A stretch of 64,000 nt of DNA from Microbacterium sp. TNHR37B (GCF_001620065.1 NZ_LQGV01000003.1:1054001-1118000), one strand, 5' to 3'. Positions 27,822-36,324 are shown, counted from the stretch's first letter. Made by a program: numbers and translations. Notes: a model not told the origin generated them from the sequence alone.

Positions 27822-27955
27822 CTCTTATGTAGGGATCTGCCATTTCGCGCGGAATCCTGCTGACGAAACTGCTGCCAATTAGCGTGGAATCCCCGAGTTC
27901 TCCGCCACCTTGACCGGGAACCTACAGGTAGTTGTAGGTTCTCGGCGAAGATGGC
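27822..27955 (+). repeat. Imperfect direct repeat, left copy
   Basis: This non-coding stretch of about 130 bp matches 50449-50577 in the same orientation. From 27849 to 27927 the two copies align without gaps at about 77% identity (61 of 79 by eye), sharing GCGGAATCCTG (27849-27859) and GGGAACCTACAG (27916-27927). Similarity continues weakly on both sides. The copies enclose 22.6 kb of metal genes, so they may mark element ends. The rest of the gap 27736-28156 holds no credible gene. Confidence 0.65.
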
Positions 27956-28156
27956 GGATTCTTAGATGAAGTGGCGGACAAGTGGCGGATCCGAAAGATT
28001 GGTGAGAACGATGCGTGTAAGTGCCGTGTCGGTTCCTATCCGAAATGACAGATTCCGCGGGTAGTTGGCATGCACCTAGCAGTCCTGCCATTGGCTGGGG
28101 GTGAAGGGTTACTCGCTCACTCGATTAGGGGCGAACCGGCTACATTCGACAGGCTT

Positions 28157-29146
28157 GTGCTCGTGTGCACAGCTGTGGAGTGGTGGGAGCGGCATCAGGT
28201 AGTGCTCTACCTCGCAGCGATCGCCGTGGGTGCGGTGGTCGGTCTACTCGTGCCGGCGGTGGCGGATCCGCTCGAGTCGGCGATCAATCCCGTGCTCGGG
28301 TTGTTGCTGTACGCGACGTTCCTGGGGGTGCCGTTCACGGCGATCGGCCGGGCCTTCACGGATTGGCGGTTCCTGGGCGTCGTGCTCGTCCTGAACTTCG
28401 TCGTCGTGCCGGTGGTCGTGTTCGGGTTGAGTCGCGCCGTGGCGGCTGATCAGGCGGTGCTCGTTGGGGTGTTGTTCGTGCTGCTGACGCCGTGTGTGGA
28501 TTACGTGATTGTGTTCACTGGCCTGGCTGGCGGTGCACGTGCGCGGCTGCTTGCTGCCACGCCCCTGCTGATGCTTCTGCAGATCGTGTTGCTGCCGGTG
28601 TACCTGTGGCTGATGGCCGGCGCCGAGGTGGTGGGTGCGTTCGACCCGCATCCGTTCGTGGAGGCATTTCTGTTGTTGATCGTGCTGCCGCTCGTTCTCG
28701 CCGCCGCCACGCAGCTGCTGGCGAAACGGTTCCGTGCCGGCCGCGCGATCGAGGGCGTGGTGCTGGCGGCAATGGTGCCGCTGATGATGCTGACTCTCGC
28801 CGTGGTGATCGGCTCGCAGGTCTTCGGCGTGAGCAGCGCTCTCGGCCAGCTGCTAATCGCGGTTCCCGTGTTCGTCGTGTTCGTCCTAATCGTGGCACCA
28901 CTCGGTGCGCTCCTCGGGAGCGCGGCACGCTTGGATGTTCCCAGCCGCCGGGCGGCCACGTTCAGCGGGGTCACCCGCAACTCGCTGGTCGTGCTCCCGC
29001 TCGCTCTCGCGCTGCCGGCATCTTTCGCTCTGACGCCGTTGGTTGTAGTGACTCAGACCTTGGTGGAGCTCGTCGCAATGGTGGTCATGGTCGCCGGGGT
29101 ACCGCGACTCATCCGCCCTCGCATTAGTACAGCGGAGAATGTATAG
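28157..29146 (+). CDS. Arsenite-permease-like / bile-acid:sodium symporter family transporter
   Basis: This ten-helix protein of about 329 residues belongs to the BASS/ACR3 superfamily. Visible features are helix 1 VVLYLAAIAVGAVVGLLVPAV, YATFLGVPF, and LTPCVDYVIVFTGLAGGARARLL with the central cysteine typical of ACR3-like arsenite exporters. The motif TFSGVTRNSLVVLPLALALP lies near the end. The start is ambiguous among GTG 28157, 28163 and 28175. A TACATT (28141-28146) could be its -10. It lies directly before cmtR, so the ion could be arsenite or another toxic species. No arsC or arsR of the classical type is visible. Confidence 0.75.
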   Translation: MLVCTAVEWWERHQVVLYLAAIAVGAVVGLLVPAVADPLESAINPVLGLLLYATFLGVPFTAIGRAFTDWRFLGVVLVLNFVVVPVVVFGLSRAVAADQAVLVGVLFVLLTPCVDYVIVFTGLAGGARARLLAATPLLMLLQIVLLPVYLWLMAGAEVVGAFDPHPFVEAFLLLIVLPLVLAAATQLLAKRFRAGRAIEGVVLAAMVPLMMLTLAVVIGSQVFGVSSALGQLLIAVPVFVVFVLIVAPLGALLGSAARLDVPSRRAATFSGVTRNSLVVLPLALALPASFALTPLVVVTQTLVELVAMVVMVAGVPRLIRPRISTAENV

Positions 29147-29162
29147 TCAGCCTGTGCTGACT
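29142..29162 (+). promoter_or_regulatory. Leaderless promoter and operator of cmtR
   Basis: A -10 TATAGT (29142-29147) lies 6 bp before the GTG at 29154, so the transcript probably begins at the start codon. A perfect 7-bp inverted repeat AGTCAGC / GCTGACT (29145-29151 and 29156-29162) overlaps both the -10 and the start codon, a natural site for CmtR autorepression. Confidence 0.55.
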
Positions 29163-29489
29163 CTTACTTCTCGCCTCGATGTGATGAACCGGCTGGGTCG
29201 GGCGATGGCCGACCCGACCCGTTCCCGGATCCTCCTCACACTGCTGGACGCTCCCGGCTACCCGGCTGAGCTGGCACGAGATCTCGAGCTGACCCGCACG
29301 AACGTCTCGAATCATCTGACGTGCCTGCGGGGCTGCGGGTTGATCGTCGCCACACCGGAAGGTCGGCGCACCCGGTATGAGATCGCCGACCCGCATCTGA
29401 CCCAGGGGTTGCGACAGCTGCTCGAGGCGGTCGTCGCCGTCGACGAGGGCGCCCCGTGCATGGACGATCAGTGCGAGTGCTGCGCATGA
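29154..29489 (+). CDS. cmtR: CmtR-like Cd/Pb-sensing ArsR-family repressor
   Basis: This 111-residue winged-helix repressor closely resembles mycobacterial CmtR. It has the segment LGRAMADPTRSRILLTLLDAP, the recognition region LTRTNVSNHLTCLRGCGLIVATPEGRRTRYEIAD with the two sensor cysteines (TCLRGC), and a C-terminal CMDDQCECC with the third ligand region. GTG 29154 aligns with the CmtR N-terminus (MLT...), and the leaderless promoter supports it. It should release DNA on Cd(II) or Pb(II) and control the downstream ATPase. Its stop overlaps the next start (ATGA). Confidence 0.88.
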   Translation: MLTLTSRLDVMNRLGRAMADPTRSRILLTLLDAPGYPAELARDLELTRTNVSNHLTCLRGCGLIVATPEGRRTRYEIADPHLTQGLRQLLEAVVAVDEGAPCMDDQCECCA

Positions 29490-29830
29490 GCCTCATCGAC
29501 CGTGACCTGCTGCCGGTGGCCTGCACGCTGACGCCCGGCGCTGGTGCTGCACAGCTAGCCGCGTGGCAGGAATTCAACGACGACTACCTCCTCGACATCG
29601 ACAGGACGGCCGCCCAGATCACCGTCCACTACCCAAAGATCGACGACGCGACCGCCCGGCTGACGGAGCTGGTCCGCACCGAGCAGTCCTGCTGCGCGTT
29701 CGCGACTTGGGCGATCGACACGACCCACCCCGACCTGCGCCTTTCCGTTACCGGCACCGATGACGCACTGGCCGCGCTCACGTTCCTAGAGCAGACGCCC
29801 GCCCCCGCAACGAAGGAGAGCGTGCAGTGA
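29486..29830 (+). CDS. Small protein with CC motif, co-operonic with cmtR and ctpG
   Basis: This 114-residue soluble protein starts at ATG 29486 in the cmtR stop. It contains VACTLTPG near the N-terminus, a helical region and TELVRTEQSCCAFATWAID with a vicinal cysteine pair around residue 70, then DLRLSVTGTDDALAALTFLEQ. I do not recognise the family with certainty. The cysteine pair and tight coupling on both sides (GTGA overlap with the ATPase) suggest a cytoplasmic Cd/Pb-binding accessory or chaperone. Confidence 0.6.
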   Translation: MSLIDRDLLPVACTLTPGAGAAQLAAWQEFNDDYLLDIDRTAAQITVHYPKIDDATARLTELVRTEQSCCAFATWAIDTTHPDLRLSVTGTDDALAALTFLEQTPAPATKESVQ

Positions 29831-31932
29831 GCGAAGAGTGTTGCGGCCCCAACGAGCCGCGCAAGCCCGGTACGGTCCGGCGCATCGAACTGTCCCGGCC
29901 GCTCTCGACCGGTGACGCCTGCTGCGCCGCGGAACCCTCCTCCAAGACCGCGGCGCCAAGCGCGGTGCACGATGCGGGCGATGCCTGCTGCGGCCCCGAC
30001 CTCGCCACCACCCCCACCGAGGCGGACGAGGAGCCGGAGGTCCGCCCGCCCTGGTGGCGCGACTTCGCGTTGCTTCCCTCCGCGCTGTCCGGGCTGTTCC
30101 TCCTCGCCGGATACACGTTCGAGTGGACTGGTCTGCACATCCCGGCGCTGGTGCTGCAGTGGGCGGCGCTGCTCGCCGGCGCCTACACCTTCGTCCCCGG
30201 CGCGATCCGCCGCCTCATCCGCGGTCGCCTCGGGGTCGGGCTGCTGATGACCATCGCCGCGATCGGCGCGGTCCTGCTCGGCCACGTTGGCGAGGCCGCG
30301 ACCCTGGCGTTCCTGTTCTCCCTGGCCGAGGCGCTTGAAGACCGGGCGATGGACCGCGCCAAGGAAGGCTTGCGCGCCCTTCTGTCCCTCATCCCCGACA
30401 CTGTCCGCGTCTCCCGCCTAACCAGCGACGTCACGATCCCCGCCGCGGACGTGCGTGAGCTGGACATCCTCGTCATCGGTGCCGGCGATCGCATCGCCAC
30501 AGACGGCGTGGTCGTGGAGGGTAGGTCGAGCCTGGACACGTCGGCGATCACGGGCGAGTCGATCCCGGTCGAGGTCGGCCCCGGCGATCCGGTCGCCGCC
30601 GGTTCGGTCAACGGGGCGGCGACGTTGCGGATCGAGGCAACTGCGGACGGCCGCGACAACTCCCTCACCCAGATCGTCGCCCTCGTGGAGCAGGCCCACG
30701 CCCGCAAGGGCAACCGGGCACGCCTCGCCGACCGGATCGCGAAGCCGCTCGTTCCCGTCGTCCTGATCGCCGCTGCCGTGGTCGCCCTGTTCGGGCTGCT
30801 GGTCGGCGACCCGTGGACCTGGATCGAACGCGCCCTCGTCGTCCTGGTTGCGGCATCCCCGTGCGCGCTGGCCATCGCGGTGCCCGTGACGGTGATCAGC
30901 GCGATCGGAGCGGCGTCAAAGTTCGGCGTCGTCATCAAGTCAGGTGAAGCGTTCGAGCAGCTCGGCACGATCCGCGCCGTCGCCCTCGACAAGACCGGCA
31001 CCCTCACCCGCAACGAGCCCACCGTCGTCGACGTCCAGCCCGCACCCGGTATCACCCGCGACGACCTGCTCGCCTGGGCCGCCGCCGTGGAGGCCACCAG
31101 CACCCACCCCCTCGCCGCGGCCATCATCGCGGCCGCACCCGTCGCCAGCCCCGCAACGGAGGTGGTCGAGGAGGCCGGGCATGGCATCACCGGGACCGTC
31201 GACGGCCGGGCGATCCGGGTCGGCAATGTCCGCTGGCTCCATCCCGCCGGCCAGCAGTTGAACGCGGAGGCGATTGCCGCGCAGGGCATGACCGTCGTCG
31301 TGGTCGAGGCGGACGGGCAGATCGCCGGCCTGATCGGCGTGCGGGACGAGCTGCGCCCGGAGTCGGCCGAGACGGTCCGGATGCTGCAGTCGCAGGGCAT
31401 TGAGACCATCATGCTCACCGGCGACAACACCCGCACCGCCCACGCCATCGCCGCCGAGGCGGGCGTAACCGACGTTCGCGCCGAGCAGCTGCCCGCCGAC
31501 AAGGCCGCCGCGATTGAGGCGCTCGTCACGCAGCAACCGACCGCGATGGTCGGCGACGGCATCAACGACGCCCCGGCACTGGCGACGGCGACGGTCGGGA
31601 TCGCGATGGGTGTGAAAGGCTCCGCGGCGGCGATCGAGTCCGCCGACGTCGCCTTCATCGGCCACGACCTCCGCCTCATCCCCGGCGCCCTCGCCCACGC
31701 CCGCCGCGGCCGACGCATCATGACCGCCAACATCGGTCTGGCTCTGGCGATCATCGTCGCGCTGTTCCCGCTCGCCCTGTTCGGCATCCTCGGGCTCGCC
31801 GGCGTCGTGCTGGTGCATGAGATCGCCGAGGTCGTCGTCATCCTCAATGGCGTCCGCGCCGCCCGTCGCCCCGCTGCGCTACGGCAACTCGCCACGGTGC
31901 CCGCTCGCCAGCCCGAACCCGCCCACGCCTGA
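29827..31932 (+). CDS. ctpG: CtpG-like Cd/Zn/Pb-exporting P1B ATPase (SPC type)
   Basis: This 701-residue ATPase has an N-terminal extension with three cysteine pairs (EECCGP, DACCAAE, DACCGPD) instead of an HMA domain. The core has AITGES, the ion motif S344-P-C346 (AASPCALAIAVPVTV), Asp388 in DKTGT, STHP, and GDGINDAPAL. Near the C-terminus is LVHEIAEVVVILNGVRA, typical of the divalent-metal P1B-2/4-like group. A CmtR-CtpG pair is known in Mycobacterium for cadmium. The start is GTG 29827, overlapping the preceding stop. Confidence 0.9.
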   Translation: MSEECCGPNEPRKPGTVRRIELSRPLSTGDACCAAEPSSKTAAPSAVHDAGDACCGPDLATTPTEADEEPEVRPPWWRDFALLPSALSGLFLLAGYTFEWTGLHIPALVLQWAALLAGAYTFVPGAIRRLIRGRLGVGLLMTIAAIGAVLLGHVGEAATLAFLFSLAEALEDRAMDRAKEGLRALLSLIPDTVRVSRLTSDVTIPAADVRELDILVIGAGDRIATDGVVVEGRSSLDTSAITGESIPVEVGPGDPVAAGSVNGAATLRIEATADGRDNSLTQIVALVEQAHARKGNRARLADRIAKPLVPVVLIAAAVVALFGLLVGDPWTWIERALVVLVAASPCALAIAVPVTVISAIGAASKFGVVIKSGEAFEQLGTIRAVALDKTGTLTRNEPTVVDVQPAPGITRDDLLAWAAAVEATSTHPLAAAIIAAAPVASPATEVVEEAGHGITGTVDGRAIRVGNVRWLHPAGQQLNAEAIAAQGMTVVVVEADGQIAGLIGVRDELRPESAETVRMLQSQGIETIMLTGDNTRTAHAIAAEAGVTDVRAEQLPADKAAAIEALVTQQPTAMVGDGINDAPALATATVGIAMGVKGSAAAIESADVAFIGHDLRLIPGALAHARRGRRIMTANIGLALAIIVALFPLALFGILGLAGVVLVHEIAEVVVILNGVRAARRPAALRQLATVPARQPEPAHA

Positions 31933-31988
31933 CCACCGACCCCTCGCCCCGCGGTGGCAGAACACCGCCCGACTTGGAACCGGCCCTT

Positions 31989-32102
31989 GTGAAGACCCCC
32001 ATCAAAGCCACCTTCGCCACCGTTGCCGTCGTCATCGTCCTGGTTTACCGGCTAGCCGCGCCGGACCCGGCCGGCGCTGCCGGCGCTCCCGTGCTCGGGT
32101 GA
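31989..32102 (+). CDS. Short membrane ORF resembling the DsbA-like N-terminus
   Basis: This 37-codon ORF from GTG 31989 encodes MKTPIKATFATVAVVIVLV followed by YRLAAPDPAGAAGAPVLG. Its first 15 residues closely match those of the thiol-oxidoreductase at 32692 (MKTPVKATLVTIAVVVV). It is either a one-helix membrane peptide or the leftover signal region of a lost paralogue. No clear ribosome site was seen. Confidence 0.4.
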   Translation: MKTPIKATFATVAVVIVLVYRLAAPDPAGAAGAPVLG

Positions 32103-32147
32103 ACCGGGCTCCGAATGGGTTTAGGTGCGTACGGTAGGCTGTGGGCG

Positions 32148-32600
32148 ATGGTCTCTTCGGCCCGGACTCCGCGCTCCACGACGCTGAATGAGCAATTGTT
32201 GATAATGAGGCTCATTACCAGCGTCGGTTTGGCGCTGCTGCTGATGTTGGGTCTGGCAGCGACGGGTCACACAGAGGCGGACGGTTCGACTCCTGTTCCG
32301 CTGGTGATTTCTGGGTTCATGGACCCCCACGTCGAGCCCGTGGCAGACGCCCCAGTCGAGCATGAGGCGGTCGCCGGTGGCGTCGTTTCTGGGCCGAACG
32401 CGTTGGTGGGCGCTGCGCTGTGCATGTTGGGCGTGTTGTGCGGGCTGACGTTCATGGTGGTGCTGCGGGGGTTGTGGCGTCGGCGGATGCCTCCGGTTCT
32501 CGGTGACGGGCCACGGATGCCTTCGCTGCTTCCGGCGCCGGCTGCCCGTGCTCACCCGATTGTCTTTTCGTTGACGCAGTTGGGTCTTTCCCGAACCTGA
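32148..32600 (+). CDS. Small membrane protein with LSRT tail
   Basis: This 150-residue protein starts at ATG 32148, seven bases after a TAGGCT -10 (32135-32140), so the transcript is probably leaderless. It has helix 1 LITSVGLALLLMLGLAATGH, an acidic exposed loop ending VEHEAVAGG, and helix 2 with ALCMLGVLCGLTFMVVL. A tail with RMPSLLPAP ends in LTQLGLSRT. The layout matches the SISRT proteins at 7488, 18300 and 18920, with a diverged end. The function is unknown. Confidence 0.6.
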   Translation: MVSSARTPRSTTLNEQLLIMRLITSVGLALLLMLGLAATGHTEADGSTPVPLVISGFMDPHVEPVADAPVEHEAVAGGVVSGPNALVGAALCMLGVLCGLTFMVVLRGLWRRRMPPVLGDGPRMPSLLPAPAARAHPIVFSLTQLGLSRT

Positions 32601-32691
32601 CATTTGGCACGCCACCCTTTCCGGGTGGCGCTTCGTCCCGGGCTGCGTGCCCGGGTTCTGTCCTGTGCCGTGTCTTGGTTTGGAGTACCCG

Positions 32692-33360
32692 ATGAAAACC
32701 CCTGTGAAGGCGACGCTCGTCACCATTGCCGTTGTGGTGGTGATGGTGATCGCCGCGTTGATCTATGTCCTTGTCAATCAGAGCCAGTCCGCTCCACCTT
32801 CATCTGGGGGCGGTGACGCATCCCCGCAGGTGGTGCGGGAGAGCTCGCATGTCCTCGACGACGGCGGGGAGGGCGCTGTCACCCTGGTGGAGTTCCTCGA
32901 CTTCGAGTGCGAGGCGTGTGGCGCGTTCTTCCCGATCGTGGAGGATATGCGGGAGCAGTTCGCTGGGGAGATCACGTATGTGGTCCGCTACTTCCCGCTG
33001 CCCGGTCACTTCAATTCGAAGAACGCGGCGGTCGCGGCGGAAGCGGCCGCGCAGCAGGACCGGTTCGAGGACATGTATGTCCGGTTGTTCGAGACGCAGG
33101 CGGAGTGGGGTGAGGCGCAGGAGTCTCGCGCCGACCTGTTCCGTGGCTTCGCGGAGGAGATCGGTCTGGACATGGCCGCCTATGACGCCGCCGTGGCGGA
33201 CCCGGCTACGGCGGAGCGGGTGGAGCTGGATTTCGAGGAGGGCCAGGCGCTCGGGGTGAGCAGCACGCCGACGTTCTTCCTCGACGGTGAGCTGCTCGAG
33301 CTGCAGGAGTGGGACGACCTCGAGAACGCCATCCAGGCTGCGGTGAACGGTGGCCGGTGA
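32692..33360 (+). CDS. DsbA-family thiol-disulfide oxidoreductase
   Basis: This 222-residue protein has a signal anchor at residues 5-32, then a DsbA/thioredoxin fold with redox motif FLDFECEACGAFFP, the helical insert, and a cis-proline loop VSSTPTFFLDG. It resembles the membrane-tethered actinobacterial DsbA-like (thioredoxin_4) proteins that oxidise or isomerise exported cysteines. Its stop overlaps the next start (TGATG), coupling it to the flavoprotein gene. Confidence 0.88.
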   Translation: MKTPVKATLVTIAVVVVMVIAALIYVLVNQSQSAPPSSGGGDASPQVVRESSHVLDDGGEGAVTLVEFLDFECEACGAFFPIVEDMREQFAGEITYVVRYFPLPGHFNSKNAAVAAEAAAQQDRFEDMYVRLFETQAEWGEAQESRADLFRGFAEEIGLDMAAYDAAVADPATAERVELDFEEGQALGVSSTPTFFLDGELLELQEWDDLENAIQAAVNGGR

Positions 33361-34379
33361 TGCGGGCGGGTTTGACGCATCGGCGGGCGATCATCGTCGG
33401 CGCCGGGCAGTCTGGGCTCGCGGTTGCCGCGGCTCTGGCCGCGGAAGGGCTGCGGCCGCAGCACGAGTTTGTGGTGATCGACGCCGCCAGCACGGGGCAG
33501 CGTTCCTGGTCCTCACGGTGGCATTCGATGGAGCTTCTCAGCGACGCCCGGCATAGCGCGCTGTCTCCGCGGCGGCTGCTGGGTGACCAGCGCCGGCATC
33601 CGCGAGTGGACGAGATGGCGGACTACCTCACCTTCGTGGAAGCCGGGCTGGGCGTGGAGACGGTCTGGGGCATCCAGGCGACCGGGGTGGAGCATCGCGG
33701 GAACGGCTCGACTCTGCTGCTGTCGACGACGGCAGGGGAGGTGCAGACCCGCAACGTGATCTGCGCGACGGGCGCGGCCGCGCACCCGCGGATTCCGGAG
33801 TGGGCGTCTCTGCTGACGATGCCCGGGGTGGTGCTGCACAGCAGCGAGTACCTGTACCCGAAGCAGATCCCCGTCGGCGACGTGCTCATCGTGGGCGGCG
33901 GGAACAGCGGTGTGCAGCTGGCCCGCGAACTGTCCGCGTCGCACACCGTGACGCTGTCCGTGCGAACCCGGCGGCAGCATCGCCCCGCGATGAGCTATCC
34001 CGCCGCGGCGGGGGAGAGGGTGCCGCTGTTCTCGCGGGAGCGTCGCCCCGAGCCGATCTTCGGCGACAGCTATGAGCAGCTGCGCCGCGTCGGGGTCACG
34101 ATCGCAGCTGCGGTGCAGGACGCGGCCGGCGCCGGGGTGACCTTCGCCGATGGCACGCAGGCATCCCCCCGCTCGGTGATCCTCGCCACCGGCTACACCC
34201 CTGGCGACGACTGGCTCCCGGAACCGGCCCGCGTCGACCGGCCGCGGCGCACCCTGACCGGCCTGCCCGGGCTGTTCGTGGCGGGGATGCCGCAGTACGG
34301 CGGCCGCGGCTCCGACACCCTCGCCGGGGTCTGGAAAGACGCGACGACGATCGCCCAGCACATCATCAACCGGCCCTGA
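33360..34379 (+). CDS. FAD/NAD(P)-dependent flavoprotein oxidoreductase (second copy)
   Basis: This 339-residue paralogue of the 6210-7229 protein has the same motifs in the same order: GAGQSGLAVAAAL, SWSSRWHSMELLSDARHS, GGGNSGVQLARELSASH, and ATGYTPGDDWLPEP. ATG 33360 overlaps the DsbA stop by one base. Two such flavoproteins, one per cluster and each coupled to an envelope-maturation gene, suggest a role in that pathway, but no substrate can be named. Confidence 0.75.
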   Translation: MRAGLTHRRAIIVGAGQSGLAVAAALAAEGLRPQHEFVVIDAASTGQRSWSSRWHSMELLSDARHSALSPRRLLGDQRRHPRVDEMADYLTFVEAGLGVETVWGIQATGVEHRGNGSTLLLSTTAGEVQTRNVICATGAAAHPRIPEWASLLTMPGVVLHSSEYLYPKQIPVGDVLIVGGGNSGVQLARELSASHTVTLSVRTRRQHRPAMSYPAAAGERVPLFSRERRPEPIFGDSYEQLRRVGVTIAAAVQDAAGAGVTFADGTQASPRSVILATGYTPGDDWLPEPARVDRPRRTLTGLPGLFVAGMPQYGGRGSDTLAGVWKDATTIAQHIINRP

Positions 34380-34392
34380 AAGGACCACCGCC

Positions 34393-35109
34393 TTGACCAC
34401 CGTCACCGACCACGAACACCCGCACCGATCCGGCTCACGGAGACGCATCCTCCTCCTGTCCACTCTGACGACGCTGCTGCTGGCCGCCGGGCTCCTGTTC
34501 GCCACCGCGGCGCCCGCAGCCGCGCACGATGAGATCGTCTCCTCCTCCCCGGAAGCCGGATCCACGGTCAGCGTGGTCCCGGAGGAGATTTCGCTGACGT
34601 TCAGCGGCGAGATCCTCACCGATTTCAGCGCCGTGATCATTGAGGTGGTCGCCCCGGACGGGCAGAACATCGCATCGGGGGATCCGGTCATCGACGGGAC
34701 CACGGTCACCCAGGCGGTGACGCCTGGTCAGGCGGGCGTGTACACGGTGCGGTGGCGGGTCGTGTCCAGCGACGGGCACCCGATCAGCAACGAGTACCAG
34801 TACACCGTCGAAGCGGTCACCGTCCCCACCAGCGCCCCTACCCCCGAAGCGACCGAGGAGCAGACACCCGACCCGTCTCCCACATCTGCCGCCAATACGT
34901 CCGGAGAGGTTCACAACGGGCCATCCGGAGGTGGGGAACTCCTCCCCGTCCTTGCGGTCCTGAGTGGCGTAATCGTGCTGGGCGGCGCGCTGGTGGTCGT
35001 GCTCATGGTGGCCAGAGAGCGTCGTCGCCGCGACCGAGCAGCCGCGGCCGCGGCCGCCGCGGATGGTGGAACCGCCGACGACCAGCAACAGAAGGAGAAC
35101 CCCTCATGA
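34393..35109 (+). CDS. copC: CopC-domain copper-binding membrane-anchored protein
   Basis: This 238-residue protein starts at TTG 34393 after GAAAGGACC. It has a signal helix (about residues 18-42) cleaved or ending at AAAHDEIVSSSPEAGS, where the N-terminal His of the CopC domain (AHD) is the classic Cu(II) ligand. The beta-barrel continues to about residue 140 with VVSSDGHPISNEYQYTV, supplying the second histidine. A Pro/Thr linker, a membrane helix and a basic tail anchor it. It should bind Cu(II) outside and work with the CopD domain at 45441. Confidence 0.9.
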   Translation: MTTVTDHEHPHRSGSRRRILLLSTLTTLLLAAGLLFATAAPAAAHDEIVSSSPEAGSTVSVVPEEISLTFSGEILTDFSAVIIEVVAPDGQNIASGDPVIDGTTVTQAVTPGQAGVYTVRWRVVSSDGHPISNEYQYTVEAVTVPTSAPTPEATEEQTPDPSPTSAANTSGEVHNGPSGGGELLPVLAVLSGVIVLGGALVVVLMVARERRRRDRAAAAAAAADGGTADDQQQKENPS

Positions 35110-35381
35110 AATGTCCGGTCGACGGGACCGCCCTGCTGATCACGGAACGCTCCGGGGTCGAGATCGACTACTGCCCGCAGTGCCGGGGCGTCTGGCTGGA
35201 CCGTGGCGAGCTCGACAAGATCATCGACCGCGCCGCCGACCTTGCCGGCGGCGGCCGGCAAACCAGCACCGCCCCCTATCCGCGCGAGGGCGACCACCGT
35301 TCTGACCGCGACAGGGATCATCACGGTCGCTCCGGGCGTCGGCGGAAGGAAGGGTTCCTCGGTGACCTCTTCGACTTCTGA
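35106..35381 (+). CDS. TFIIB-type zinc-ribbon protein
   Basis: This 91-residue protein starts at ATG 35106, inside the copC stop. It has the zf-TFIIB domain: MKCPVDGTALL, then DYCPQCRGVWLDRGELDKII, four cysteines for one zinc. The C-terminal half is charged and disordered (Arg/Asp/His) and ends in GFLGDLFDF. Such proteins are common and poorly understood. The co-operonic position suggests a metal-responsive or chaperone role. Confidence 0.8.
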   Translation: MKCPVDGTALLITERSGVEIDYCPQCRGVWLDRGELDKIIDRAADLAGGGRQTSTAPYPREGDHRSDRDRDHHGRSGRRRKEGFLGDLFDF

Positions 35382-35458
35382 CACCAAAAACCTCTTCCTG
35401 ATAGCCGGTCTGATGACCGGGTTATCAGCGGCCCTCGCGAACGCAGGAGGAGCCGCTG

Positions 35459-35992
35459 ATGGTTCGTGAGCAGACCCGGCGGTTCGCGGTCGCGTGCCTG
35501 GCCGCCGCTGTGGTGGTCCTGGTCGACCAGGCGACGAAGGCGGCCGCACTGGGAGGGTTGAGTCAGGAGGAGCGGATCCCGCTGCTGGGGGATCTGCTTG
35601 GGCTGCAGCTCGCGTTCAACCCCGGCGCGATCCTCTCCCTCGGAGCCGGGGTCACCGGGCTGCTCACTCTCCTCGGGGTCGGTGCCGTGGTGCTGCTGGT
35701 CGTCGCCGCCGCGCGGGCGCGGACCGGATGGTGGGCGATGGGGATCGGCCTGATCCTCGGGGGCGCGATCGGGAACCTGATCGACCGGCTGTTCTCCCCC
35801 CCTGGGTTCGGGGTCGGGCACGTCACCGACTTCCTCGCCTACGGGAACCTGTTCATCGGCAACCTCGCCGACGTCGCCCTCGGTGCCGGCGTCATCGTCC
35901 TCGGCCTGAGCCTGTGGACCCGACACCGCCGCTCCCGCGTCAGCGCGGACAGCGCGGCGCCTGCGACGGGCTCCGTGGTGAGCGGGTCATGA
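35459..35992 (+). CDS. lspA: Lipoprotein signal peptidase (signal peptidase II)
   Basis: This 177-residue, four-helix aspartyl protease removes the signal peptide of diacylated prolipoproteins. Visible signatures are VVLVDQATKA, LAFNPGAILSLG, and the catalytic aspartates in GNLIDRLF and VTDFLAYGNLFIGNLADVAL. An AGGAGGAGCC ribosome site precedes ATG 35459. Together with lgt (16350) and two lnt genes it completes the lipoprotein pathway in the window. Confidence 0.93.
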   Translation: MVREQTRRFAVACLAAAVVVLVDQATKAAALGGLSQEERIPLLGDLLGLQLAFNPGAILSLGAGVTGLLTLLGVGAVVLLVVAAARARTGWWAMGIGLILGGAIGNLIDRLFSPPGFGVGHVTDFLAYGNLFIGNLADVALGAGVIVLGLSLWTRHRRSRVSADSAAPATGSVVSGS

Positions 35993-36324
35993 TGGCGAAG
36001 CAGCGGACCTCGTCCGTATACCAGCGCAACGCGTTCGCGCCGGGGCTGCTCGCGGCGGCGGTGTTGTTCCTCGCGCCGGTACTGATGGGCGGGGACTGGT
36101 TCACCGTTGTGCTGTTCGTCGCCGCGATCTTCGCGGTCATCGTGGGGTGGTTCGCGATCCAGGCGCGGCAGTGGTGGTGGTTGCCTGTGTTCGTCGTGAT
36201 CGCCGTGATTTGGAACCCGGTGTTCCCGTTCCCGTTCACCGGCCCGGTGTGGACTGCGGCGCAGCCGGTCGCCGCGGTCGTGTTCCTGGTCGCCGGCGCC
36301 CTGATCAAGGTCAAGCGCGCATGA
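35989..36324 (+). CDS. Small multi-helix membrane protein (DUF6804-like)
   Basis: This 111-residue, very hydrophobic protein has four helices and a tryptophan-rich turn (ARQWWWLPVFVVIAVIWNPVFPFPF). The pattern resembles the DUF6804 family. The ATG pair at 35989/35992 overlaps the lspA stop, and the stop overlaps the tlpA start, so it is embedded in the operon. The function is unknown. Confidence 0.65.
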   Translation: MMAKQRTSSVYQRNAFAPGLLAAAVLFLAPVLMGGDWFTVVLFVAAIFAVIVGWFAIQARQWWWLPVFVVIAVIWNPVFPFPFTGPVWTAAQPVAAVVFLVAGALIKVKRA

